Assembly (NCBI GenBank): GCA_015067495.1
Contig: SVMI01000007.1
Coordinates: 1-64,000, forward strand
Direction of reading: 5' to 3'
Length of the DNA: 64,000 nucleotides
Source of the DNA: Oscillospiraceae bacterium
GTDB taxonomy: Bacteria > Bacillota > Clostridia > Oscillospirales > Oscillospiraceae
The position numbers and the translations under genes were made by a program. Each line of letters begins with the position of its first letter. Within the stretch, counting starts at the first letter, position 1. This document shows, piece by piece, positions 1-7,270 of this stretch. A model generated the notes under the pieces. That model made no database searches and was not told the DNA's origin. It saw only the letters and a program-made list of their open reading frames with translations.

Positions 1-47
1 ATCATACGATTTCAGGACTTTTTCATCAGATACCGAACATCCGATTT

Positions 48-123
<76 letters not shown>

Positions 124-200
124 ATATACACTGCGCTGTCACACAGCTTTCGTATTATAGCAGTTAAAAGGGGCATTTGTCAAGAGTCTTTTCGTGTTTT

Positions 201-518
201 TTAATCATTTTCGGCGTTTCCGATCAGGAAGATCCGTTCCGCAAAACCTCCCCGGTCCTCGTGCTTGCGCATATAAATTTCCTCAAGCGTCTCTCTGCTG
301 CAACCATAGGCATCGGCAAGTGCGTAAACCACTTCCAAAATGTCCGCCAGTTCTTCGGACGCTTTGCTTTCGTGAAATTCCCGTACCTCTTCGTCAAGTT
401 TTTTCTCCAAACAGACAAGGTACTCTTCCCTATCCAGTATCCGTATGATCGGTGTCTTGCCGCTCGCTTCGATGATCTGCGGGATCTTGTCGCGCACCAG
501 TTTGTCAAATCGTTTCAT
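201..518 (-). CDS. MazG-like nucleoside triphosphate pyrophosphohydrolase
   Basis: A 105-residue all-alpha protein of the MazG/phosphoribosyl-ATP pyrophosphohydrolase-like superfamily, which hydrolyses (d)NTPs or similar nucleotides to monophosphate and PPi. The metal-binding pattern is visible: E43-E44-x-x-E47 in one helix and E56-x-x-D59 in the next. The N-terminal segment KLVRDKIPQII is typical of the stand-alone subgroup. It starts at an ATG behind an AGAAGGGGTG site. It is not histidine-pathway HisE by context, because no his genes are nearby. The likely role is nucleotide-pool cleaning in the cytoplasm; the substrate cannot be read from the sequence. Confidence 0.85.
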   Translation of the reverse strand: MKRFDKLVRDKIPQIIEASGKTPIIRILDREEYLVCLEKKLDEEVREFHESKASEELADILEVVYALADAYGCSRETLEEIYMRKHEDRGGFAERIFLIGNAEND

Positions 519-570
519 GGAATCACCCCTTCTCCCCTATTATAGGATTTTCACATTCGAAATGCAATAC

Positions 571-598
571 AAAAGACCGGGATATCTCCCGGTCTTTC
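571..598 (-). terminator. Intrinsic terminator of the XRE gene
   Basis: An 11-bp perfect stem (AAAGACCGGGA / TCCCGGTCTTT) with loop TATC sits right after the XRE gene stop. Followed in the minus direction it ends in a short T run. Confidence 0.8.
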
Positions 599-599
599 C

Positions 600-869
600 T
601 TATATGGAAACGGTGTCCTGCGGAACATGATTGCACAGTGGGCTGATATCAAAAATCTCTTTATAACATACCTGCAGGATATCCCTGATCAAAATGACCT
701 CGTCCGGGTAAAGGTGACGCTGCCCAACCTCAATTTTTGCGACGGCGCTGCGGGTGATGTCGCAGCCGTTTAGCTGCAGCTTTGCGGCAAGGGTTTCCTG
801 CGTCATGCCCCTGCGCTCACGCAGGATGCGAATGTTCATTCCCACACGTTTTTCGATTTCCGCATTCAC
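600..869 (-). CDS. XRE-family HTH regulator (89 aa)
   Basis: A small cytoplasmic DNA-binding protein consisting almost wholly of a Cro/C1-type helix-turn-helix: MNIRILRERRGMTQETLAAK, then DITRSAVAKIEVGQR. The open frame could start at 890, but a GGAG ribosome site lies inside that extension. The GTG at 869 (10 bases after GGAG) is therefore the better start, with the GTG at 875 as alternative. The gene is divergent from the LRR surface-protein gene. A TTTGCACCTAT half-site just upstream of its ribosome site repeats half of the palindrome next to the LRR promoter. I infer that it represses the LRR gene and possibly itself. Confidence 0.85.
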   Translation of the reverse strand: MNAEIEKRVGMNIRILRERRGMTQETLAAKLQLNGCDITRSAVAKIEVGQRHLYPDEVILIRDILQVCYKEIFDISPLCNHVPQDTVSI

Positions 870-883
870 TGTCACATCACTCC

Positions 884-897
884 TTTGCACCTATTTA
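884..897. promoter_or_regulatory. Single operator half-site upstream of the XRE gene
   Basis: TTTGCACCTATTTA matches one arm (TTTGCACCTAT) of the palindrome at 943-964 and lies between the ribosome site and the likely promoter of the XRE gene. This suggests autoregulation. Confidence 0.45.
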
Positions 898-910
898 AGA
901 ACAAAAATGC

Positions 911-939
911 TTGACTTTATTATATGTTGGTGTTATGCT
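911..939 (+). promoter_or_regulatory. Sigma-A promoter of the LRR gene
   Basis: TTGACT, a 17-bp spacer, then TATGCT preceded by TG (extended -10). The start point would fall near 946, inside the palindrome. Confidence 0.75.
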
Positions 940-942
940 TAT

Positions 943-964
943 TTTGCACCTATATAGGTGCAAA
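943..964. promoter_or_regulatory. Perfect 22-bp palindrome over the LRR transcription start
   Basis: Two 11-base arms (TTTGCACCTAT and its exact complement) meet with no spacer. The site overlaps the predicted start point of the LRR transcript, the usual place for a repressor. The XRE protein encoded divergently next door is the obvious candidate ligand. Confidence 0.65.
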
Positions 965-1002
965 CAAAAAAAGATTGCATAAATCATAAAGGAGCGAAAA
1001 GG

Positions 1003-3411
1003 ATGCGAAAACTTTGTACGATTCTCACGGCACTGGCATTGGTTGTGCTGTGCGTTGTTTTGATTCCGACGGAAGCACAGGCTGCAGAAATTGTCGATAG
1101 CGGCACCTGCGGCGCCGATTTAACATGGGAACTGACAGCTGACGGAGTATTGACAATCTCCGGCACGGGAGATATGTATAGTTATTTTTATGATGATGAT
1201 TTCCCGTGGTATTCTTATATTAGTTCGATCAAAACAGTAAGCATTGCTGACGGCGTGACCAGCATTGGCTCTTATGCATTCCGTAACTGCAGCCTGACCA
1301 GTGTGACCATCCCTGACAGCGTGACCAGCATTGGCTCTTTTGCGTTCTATGACTGCAGCAGCCTGACCTACAATGCGTATGATAACGCATTGTATCTAGG
1401 AAATGCATCCAATCCTTATATGGTGCTGGTGGATACGACTTCTACTACAATTACGACTTGTGAAATTCACCCGAATACAAAATTTATTCATTCAGATGCA
1501 TTCTTTTACTGCAGCAGCCTGAGGAGTATCACTATCCCTGACAGCGTGACCAGCATTGGCGATGATGCGTTCTCTGGCTGCAGCAGCCTGACCAGTGTGA
1601 CCATCCCTGACAGCGTGACCAGCATTGGCTCTTTTGCGTTCTATGACTGCAGCAGCCTGACCAGTGTGACCATCCCTGACAGCGTGACCAGCATTGGCAG
1701 TTGGGCGTTCTTTGGCTGCAGCAGTCTGAAGGAAGTGCACATTACGGATATCGCAGCCTGGTGTGATATTAGCTTTGAAAGCATGTATTCAAATCCGTTG
1801 TATTATGCAAAGAAATTGTATGTAGGTGAAGAATTAGTTACTGAGCTTGTGATTCCTGATGGAGTTACAGCAGTTAAGGATAATGCGTTCTATAACTGCT
1901 CCAACCTGACCAGTGTGACCATCCCTGACAGCGTGACCAGCATTGGCGATGATGCGTTCTCTGGCTGCAGCAGCCTGACTTATAATACGTATGATAATGC
2001 GTTGTATCTCGGAAATGCATCCAATCCTTATATGGTGCTGGTGGATACGACTTCTACTACAATTACGACTTGTGAAATTCACCCATATACAAAATTGATT
2101 CATCCGGATGCGTTCAGTGGCTGTACCAGCCTGACTAGTGTGACCATCCCTGACAGCGTGACCAGCATTGGCGATAGTGCGTTCTCTGGCTGCAGCAGCC
2201 TGACCAGTGTGACCATCCCTGACAGCGTGACCAGCATTGGCTCTTATGCGTTCGAATACTGCCGCAGCCTGACCAGTGTTACTATCGGCAACAGTGTGAC
2301 CAGCATTGGCTATGAGGCGTTCGAGGGCTGTTCCAATCTGACTAGTGCGACTTATAGTGGCACGCAGCAGCAGTGGAATGCAATCAAGATTGAAGCGGGT
2401 AACACCATATTAACCAATGCTATGAGATGTGACCACGACTGGAGTATCACGCAAATAGCGCCTACCTATACAACAATGGGCACCAGCACATACACTTGTA
2501 CTTCCTGCGGTGAAGAAAAGGTCGAAACCATCCCCGCCAAGTTCTACGGCACCTCCATTAACCTTGGCAACACTTTAGATATGTACTTTGGTTTCTACAC
2601 CGGCTTGGTAGATGAGAACGGCATGGTCAAATTCGTTCGTGAGTTTGCTGATGGCTCGACTGAAACTACCGAAGCACCCATCACCTCCTTCAACAAAAAC
2701 AACTCCGTCTATGATATTACCTACACCGGTCTTGCCGCCAAAGAAATGTGCGACACCATCCACGTTTATGTGTATAACGGTGACGGCGAACTTGTCGGTC
2801 AGCACTCCGACAGCATCCGCTCTTACATCCTCCGCCAGCTTCGCGAAAAGGACTACGATCAAGCGTTCCGCACCCTTTGCGTTGATCTTCTGAACTACGG
2901 CGCAGCAGCGCAAACCACCTTCGGCTACAACACTGGTGACCTTGCCAATAAGGATCTAACTATTTGGGAATTGACCGAAGGAACCAAGACCGTAGATGTC
3001 TATACCGACAAGCAGGTCATCATCGGAGATGCTACCAGTTATTACGGTACGGCATATATCTTGGAAACAAAAATCTCCATGATGATGGCCGTCCGTAGCG
3101 ACCGAATCAGTGAAGACTGCTATGCTCTGGTATCCTACACCGACCATACTGGCGCCCAAAAGAGCAACATCCGTGTGGAAGGCAAAAGGAATTACAGTGT
3201 TTACGAGTTCGAGTTGAATGAAATCGTCGTTGCGGACGGACGTTGCCTGCTGACCATCGAGTTCTATAAGGCAGACGGCACCAAGGTTCTGACCGTGCAA
3301 GACAGCATGGAGAGTTACACCGCTCGCAACGCGCAGACCTATCCGCTGGCAGAAAAGATGCTGGCATTCTCCGATTCCGCTTACACTTATCTGCACCGAA
3401 ACGATAACTGA
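1003..3411 (+). CDS. BspA-type leucine-rich-repeat surface protein
   Basis: An 802-residue exported protein. The start is the ATG at 1003 behind AAAGGAGCGAAAAGG, followed by a signal peptide (MRKL, hydrophobic core, cleavage near AQAA). Residues of about 50-460 hold roughly a dozen LRR_5/BspA repeats built on SVTIPDSVTSIGxxAFxxCSSL. They include two near-identical longer units containing YNxYDNALYLGNASNPYMVL. A C-x-x-C pair (TYTCTSCGEE) follows. The C-terminal ~280 residues form a non-repetitive domain with DLLNYGAAAQTTFGYNT, which I recall from other Oscillospiral surface proteins. No LPXTG or membrane anchor is visible. Likely adhesion or substrate binding outside the cell; the ligand is unknown. 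Confidence 0.85.
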   Translation: MRKLCTILTALALVVLCVVLIPTEAQAAEIVDSGTCGADLTWELTADGVLTISGTGDMYSYFYDDDFPWYSYISSIKTVSIADGVTSIGSYAFRNCSLTSVTIPDSVTSIGSFAFYDCSSLTYNAYDNALYLGNASNPYMVLVDTTSTTITTCEIHPNTKFIHSDAFFYCSSLRSITIPDSVTSIGDDAFSGCSSLTSVTIPDSVTSIGSFAFYDCSSLTSVTIPDSVTSIGSWAFFGCSSLKEVHITDIAAWCDISFESMYSNPLYYAKKLYVGEELVTELVIPDGVTAVKDNAFYNCSNLTSVTIPDSVTSIGDDAFSGCSSLTYNTYDNALYLGNASNPYMVLVDTTSTTITTCEIHPYTKLIHPDAFSGCTSLTSVTIPDSVTSIGDSAFSGCSSLTSVTIPDSVTSIGSYAFEYCRSLTSVTIGNSVTSIGYEAFEGCSNLTSATYSGTQQQWNAIKIEAGNTILTNAMRCDHDWSITQIAPTYTTMGTSTYTCTSCGEEKVETIPAKFYGTSINLGNTLDMYFGFYTGLVDENGMVKFVREFADGSTETTEAPITSFNKNNSVYDITYTGLAAKEMCDTIHVYVYNGDGELVGQHSDSIRSYILRQLREKDYDQAFRTLCVDLLNYGAAAQTTFGYNTGDLANKDLTIWELTEGTKTVDVYTDKQVIIGDATSYYGTAYILETKISMMMAVRSDRISEDCYALVSYTDHTGAQKSNIRVEGKRNYSVYEFELNEIVVADGRCLLTIEFYKADGTKVLTVQDSMESYTARNAQTYPLAEKMLAFSDSAYTYLHRNDN

Positions 3412-3425
3412 AAGGAGTGCAAAAG

Positions 3426-3548
3426 ATGAAACCCTTTGAAGCACCTGAAGTGAAGGTCTCCATCTTTGATGTTGCGGATGTGATCACCACATCTTCAGAC
3501 GAATTCGTCCCCCCGGCAACATCTGAAAATCAGACCCCCTACGGCTGA
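3426..3548 (+). CDS. 40-residue peptide following the LRR gene
   Basis: ATG behind a clear AAAGGAGTGC site, 14 bases after the LRR stop, so it is cotranscribed and ends before a strong terminator. The peptide starts MKPFEAPEVKV and continues with SIFDVADVITTS, then an acidic, Pro- and Thr-rich tail ending TPYG. It has no signal peptide and no Cys. I recall short proteins with the pattern 'yeaPxvevxxFdvxDVIttS' in many Clostridia, usually beside surface proteins. That memory is unchecked here and no function is established. Confidence 0.7.
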   Translation: MKPFEAPEVKVSIFDVADVITTSSDEFVPPATSENQTPYG

Positions 3549-3558
3549 TAAAAAGAAC

Positions 3559-3594
3559 AGCGGGCGTGCTGCAAGCGCAGCACGCCCTGTTTTT
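3559..3594 (+). terminator. Terminator of the LRR operon
   Basis: The stem GGGCGTGCTGC / GCAGCACGCCC with a four-base loop is followed by a run of five T. It also lies at the end of the converging FliB-like gene. Confidence 0.85.
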
Positions 3595-3599
3595 CGTAT

Positions 3600-4595
3600 T
3601 TATTGCAGCAGCCCTAACAATGCTGCATCTGTCAGCGCGGGATGGGTATAGGTGGCGTCGAGGATCGCGTCTACATTGTCCGCGTTATTCTCGATTTCTT
3701 TCGAGTATAGTTGCGCGGTTTTGATCACGTCACCGCCCAATGTACGCACCAGCAGGCAGGAAACAACGATCATTTTCACTCTCGATACCAGATCGTAATC
3801 CGACACCGCCTGCAGCCAGTAGCGCTCCACGCCGTAACGGGCGAGATTGCGGAAAAAATCCGACCACTCCGCCGGCTCGGACTCGCTCTGCAGCCGTTCT
3901 TTCCATTCCCGGGTCAAGATTTCCAAGGTCAGAAAATATTCTGCCAGCGGCGTACTCTCATCGGTCGCCATTTGCGCCGCTGTCACAAGAGCTTCTTCCG
4001 GGCAAAACTCCGGCACTTCTGCGCCGTCGATCTGTGACTGCACCTGATAGCCGTAGAACAGCAGCAAGGTCAATGCTTCCGAAACAGAGAAACGGGGATC
4101 GTACAGCAGTTCGATTGCCGCTTTTCTGCTTTCCAGCAGCTGCAGCATCAGCTCCTCATCATAATCCGCTTCTTCTCCCCCATCTGTTTCGTATGCAAGC
4201 ATCGCTGCATTGTTTGATTCAAGGATCAGCCGTGCCGCCTCCGGGCAGGACAGCTCCAGACCAAGCTCCCGAAAGGTGCCGTAGTCATGGCACAGCCGGG
4301 GAAAGTCCCGGCAGGTTTTGCACAGCGCATCGTGACCCAGCTCCGCGTGGATGCGGCACAAGCCGTCAGCGCGCCACATAGGACATCTTCCCTGCTCGTT
4401 GATCATGACAGTTCCCCATTGGGGATCGTCCCGCATGACCGCACGCAGGCGTTCTCCCAGCGCACCGTCAAGGGATCGGTAAAGAGCGGCACTTTCAGGA
4501 TCTACCTGCACCTCCCACTCCTTACAGCAGCTATCGGGACACCGGGCTGCGATGCAGTGAAAATCCCGGTAATAAGAAGGCTCAAACGTAAGCAT
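3600..4595 (-). CDS. FliB-like protein (flagellin lysine-N-methylase family)
   Basis: A 331-residue protein with the Cys-rich N-terminus of the FliB family. C14, C19, C23 and C24 form a CxxxxCxxxCC cluster, and a second cluster spans about residues 70-110 (CPMW, LCRIH, LCKTCRDFPRLC). In Salmonella, FliB methylates flagellin lysines, and the cysteines suggest a metal or FeS centre. An upstream ATG is possible at 4613, but GGAGG falls between it and the ATG at 4595, so 4595 is preferred. No flagellar gene is in the window, and many Clostridia carry this family without flagella. The substrate is open. Confidence 0.7.
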   Translation of the reverse strand: MLTFEPSYYRDFHCIAARCPDSCCKEWEVQVDPESAALYRSLDGALGERLRAVMRDDPQWGTVMINEQGRCPMWRADGLCRIHAELGHDALCKTCRDFPRLCHDYGTFRELGLELSCPEAARLILESNNAAMLAYETDGGEEADYDEELMLQLLESRKAAIELLYDPRFSVSEALTLLLFYGYQVQSQIDGAEVPEFCPEEALVTAAQMATDESTPLAEYFLTLEILTREWKERLQSESEPAEWSDFFRNLARYGVERYWLQAVSDYDLVSRVKMIVVSCLLVRTLGGDVIKTAQLYSKEIENNADNVDAILDATYTHPALTDAALLGLLQ

Positions 4596-4613
4596 TGCTT
4601 CCTCCAAATTCAT

Positions 4614-4643
4614 ACAAGGCGCATACTTTCGTATGCGCCTTGT
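4614..4643 (-). terminator. Hairpin between the DivIVA-like and FliB-like genes
   Basis: A 13-bp perfect stem (ACAAGGCGCATAC) with loop TTTC. It lacks a good T run on either strand. It may be a weak terminator or RNA-processing site that lowers read-through from the DivIVA-like gene into the FliB-like gene. Confidence 0.5.
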
Positions 4644-4646
4644 GGC

Positions 4647-5228
4647 TTATTCCTCTTCCGACGTGGGACGGATGCTGTACATCGTCGCCGACGCGCCCAT
4701 GAGCGCATTTCTGCTGCGGTCGATCATATCCTGCATTTCGGTCATATGGGCGCTGAACTCCTGAGACAGACGCTTGAACTGATCCGCTGCATCGTCTACC
4801 TGCGTTGCGGTCTCTGCCAAAGTACCCATCACCTGACGGTAGATCTGCTGGGTACGCTCCTGCGCGGCGCGCTCCACACGCTCCGCACGGCGGTATGCCT
4901 CCAGCTCCTCAGCCGCCACACGGCTGGATGCCTTCTCCTCTGCCTCGCTCAAAGCTGCCTGCAGGCGGGCGATCTCTGCTTCCATGGAAGCTGCCTTTTC
5001 GGTCAGAACACCGTTCTCCTCTTCCAAGGCTGCGCAGCGCTCTTCCAGCTCCGGATCGCGCACGGGCGTTGCCCGCAGCTGCTCCAGCTCCTCGGTCAGC
5101 GTGCGGTTTTCCGACTTCAGCTGATTGACCGTATTTGTATGCTTCGTATTGAGATACTCGATGTAATGCACCACGTCTTCCCGGTTGAAGCCATTGAACG
5201 CGCTGCGGAAATTCTGATTTCCTGCCAT
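4647..5228 (-). CDS. DivIVA-like coiled-coil protein
   Basis: 193 residues from the ATG at 5228, which has CGGAGGG seven bases upstream. The N-terminal FRSAFNGFNREDVVHYIEYL matches the short DivIVA/GpsB membrane-targeting segment. A long heptad-patterned coiled coil follows (about residues 30-140, rich in Glu, Leu and Ala), then a second helical stretch to the acidic end SEEE. DivIVA proteins gather at curved or septal membrane and recruit division, cell-wall or sporulation factors. It is shorter at the C-terminus than classical DivIVA, and the precise partner is not visible. Confidence 0.75.
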   Translation of the reverse strand: MAGNQNFRSAFNGFNREDVVHYIEYLNTKHTNTVNQLKSENRTLTEELEQLRATPVRDPELEERCAALEEENGVLTEKAASMEAEIARLQAALSEAEEKASSRVAAEELEAYRRAERVERAAQERTQQIYRQVMGTLAETATQVDDAADQFKRLSQEFSAHMTEMQDMIDRSRNALMGASATMYSIRPTSEEE

Positions 5229-5330
5229 GTCGATACCCTCCGATTGTGATTTCATTTAACGTTTTCGTACATTATATCACGGGCTTCTCCGAAAAACAAC
5301 TGTCTTTTCAAAAGAGCGCGCCGAATTGTT

Positions 5331-5359
5331 TTGACTTGCGCAGAAAAGGGTGCTACAAT
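5331..5359 (+). promoter_or_regulatory. Sigma-A promoter
   Basis: TTGACT, a 17-bp spacer, then TACAAT with TG one base upstream (extended -10). It drives the 72-residue protein and the GNAT gene. Confidence 0.75.
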
Positions 5360-5389
5360 GATTTTCAGAAAACAAAAAGGAGACCGATT

Positions 5390-5608
5390 ATGATTTACTT
5401 CGATCCGATTGAATACCCCGACCTTGATGCCATGACCTTGGAACAGCTTCAGGCATGCCGCGAAGAAACACAGCAGCAGCTCGCCGCACTTGACGCACAA
5501 GAGCCTGCGGATATGGAAAGCGAGGCTTATGAAATCTGGGGCGATGCCCACGAGATGCTGGAAGATATTCTCGACGACATTCAGGACCGTCTGGACGCGC
5601 TGCAATGA
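5390..5608 (+). CDS. Small acidic protein of unknown function (72 aa)
   Basis: Starts at ATG 5390 behind AAAAGGAGACC. The protein is acidic and helical (LEQLQACREETQQQLAAL; a second helix ends in DDIQDRLDALQ), with no signal peptide or Cys pair, and is probably a cytoplasmic helical hairpin. Its TGA overlaps the ATG of the GNAT gene (ATGA), so the two are translationally coupled. I do not recognise a characterised family. Confidence 0.7.
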   Translation: MIYFDPIEYPDLDAMTLEQLQACREETQQQLAALDAQEPADMESEAYEIWGDAHEMLEDILDDIQDRLDALQ

Positions 5609-6111
5609 AGAATTTCAGGCTTGTACCAGCTACGCAGGCAGATCTGCCCATCTGTATGGCGATCCTCGATGCCGGGCGGGATTTTCAGCGGGCGCAGGGT
5701 TTTACCCAATGGAAGGACGGCTATCCTGCCGCCTGCGATGTAGAAAAAGACATCCGTGCCGGCGGTGCATATCTTTTGACCGTGGATGACTCCCCTGCCG
5801 CCTATGTGTTCATTGGTCTTGACGGCGATCCCGCCTACCCCGCCATTGACGGTGCGTGGCATTTTGATGCGCCATACGGCGTGCTGCACCGGGTGGCGAT
5901 TTCTGAAAAATTCCGCGGCATGGGATTGTCTGACGTGCTGTTTTCTTTGGCAGGCGAACTGGTAAAGCAGCATGGCTTTGGCTGTCTTCGCATTGACACC
6001 CACGAGGATAACAAGCGCATGCAGCATGTGCTTAACAAAAACGGCTTTTCTTACTGCGGCACTGTCCTTCAAAACGGCGAGCCGCGGCTGGCATATGACA
6101 AAAAACTATAA
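5605..6111 (+). CDS. GNAT-family N-acetyltransferase
   Basis: 168 residues of the single GNAT fold. The acetyl-CoA-binding motif A is visible as HRVAISEKFRGMGLSDVL (RGMG being the pyrophosphate loop), and motif B includes LRIDTHEDNKRMQHVLNKNG. The family moves an acetyl group from acetyl-CoA to an amine on a small molecule or protein; the acceptor cannot be told here. Translationally coupled to the upstream 72-residue gene by a 4-base overlap. Confidence 0.88.
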   Translation: MKNFRLVPATQADLPICMAILDAGRDFQRAQGFTQWKDGYPAACDVEKDIRAGGAYLLTVDDSPAAYVFIGLDGDPAYPAIDGAWHFDAPYGVLHRVAISEKFRGMGLSDVLFSLAGELVKQHGFGCLRIDTHEDNKRMQHVLNKNGFSYCGTVLQNGEPRLAYDKKL

Positions 6112-6128
6112 ATTTGGAGGAATTGTCC

Positions 6129-7256
6129 ATGTCCAAACCCATTGATATTATGACTTCCCTTTCCGGCGAACCCATCACTGCCGTGGAGCAGTGGGCGTAT
6201 TTCCGCCGCCCGGAGATCATTTCCTTGTTTGAAATGTTCGTCTACGGCATCCGCCCCTATGAGACCCCTGAAAATCTGACATTTACGCAGAAATTCCGCG
6301 CTGCAAACTGGATGGACTCCAACGCCACCTTCAAAGAGATCGACATTGGTGTCAACAATCACCACTTCCCTGTTTACATCTTCGTTCCCGAACAGGTGGA
6401 GGGTCCTGCGCCTGCCTTTACCGTCATCATGGGTGAGCTGCGCAGTCTGAAGTATGATTTCTACCAGTCCCTTGACTATCCGCATCTTCCGATCCGTGAC
6501 ATTGTGGGGCGCGGCTACGCGGTTGCCGTCATGCCGACCAATGCAGTTTCTCCCGACTGGTGGCTGAACGGCGAATTCAAGCACGGTGTCTTCCGCGCCA
6601 TGCAGCCCAATGCCGCACAACGTACCAGCCATTCTTGGGCAACCATCTCCGCATGGGCATTCGGTGCCAGCCGTGTTATGGACTATCTTGAAACTGATCC
6701 CCAGATCGACAGCAGAAATGTTGCAGTCATCGGTCATTCCCGGGACGGCAAGACCGCCCTCTGGACTGCCGCTACCGATATTCGCTTCAAGCTGCCTATC
6801 GCAAACGATTCCGGCGTCGGCGGTGCTGCCTATACCCGGGGTAAGCAGGGCGAGCATCTTGTGGATATCAGCATTTCCGACTGGTTCTGCGAAAACTATT
6901 ACCGCTACAACAGCTGTGAGGACATGCTGCCGGTCGATCAGCACATGCTCCTTGCAACCATCGCCCCCCGCCCCATGTACATCAAAGATAACATCGAGGA
7001 CACTTGGATCGATCCCGATGCCGAATTTTTAAGTGCCAAGCTGGCTTCCGTCGCTTATGAGCTTTACGGTCTGCCCGGTCTGATCGCAGACGAAAAGCCG
7101 GAGCTTAACAAGCCCTATCACGACGGCATGATCGCTTACCATGTTGCCCCCGGCGGTCATGACATGAACACTGCCGACTGGCATATGTATATGGACTTTG
7201 CAGACAAGCACCTGAAGACCCCGGAATTTTTCAATAAGGCATTGAAAATCGGCTAA
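6129..7256 (+). CDS. CE15-like alpha/beta-hydrolase (glucuronoyl-esterase family)
   Basis: 375 residues from ATG 6129 (GGAGG eight bases upstream). The alpha/beta-hydrolase core resembles carbohydrate-esterase family 15. The nucleophile motif is GHSRDGKTAL (S204; the family usually has GCSRxGK), followed by NDSGVGGAA and QHMLLATIAPRPMYI, with the catalytic His in PGGHDMN (H344). CE15 enzymes cut esters between glucuronic acid and lignin or other alcohols. There is no signal peptide, so it would act on an imported oligosaccharide. It sits 14 bases before the rhamnosidase gene. The exact substrate is uncertain. Confidence 0.75.
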   Translation: MSKPIDIMTSLSGEPITAVEQWAYFRRPEIISLFEMFVYGIRPYETPENLTFTQKFRAANWMDSNATFKEIDIGVNNHHFPVYIFVPEQVEGPAPAFTVIMGELRSLKYDFYQSLDYPHLPIRDIVGRGYAVAVMPTNAVSPDWWLNGEFKHGVFRAMQPNAAQRTSHSWATISAWAFGASRVMDYLETDPQIDSRNVAVIGHSRDGKTALWTAATDIRFKLPIANDSGVGGAAYTRGKQGEHLVDISISDWFCENYYRYNSCEDMLPVDQHMLLATIAPRPMYIKDNIEDTWIDPDAEFLSAKLASVAYELYGLPGLIADEKPELNKPYHDGMIAYHVAPGGHDMNTADWHMYMDFADKHLKTPEFFNKALKIG

Positions 7257-7270
7257 AAGGAGTATCAGCT

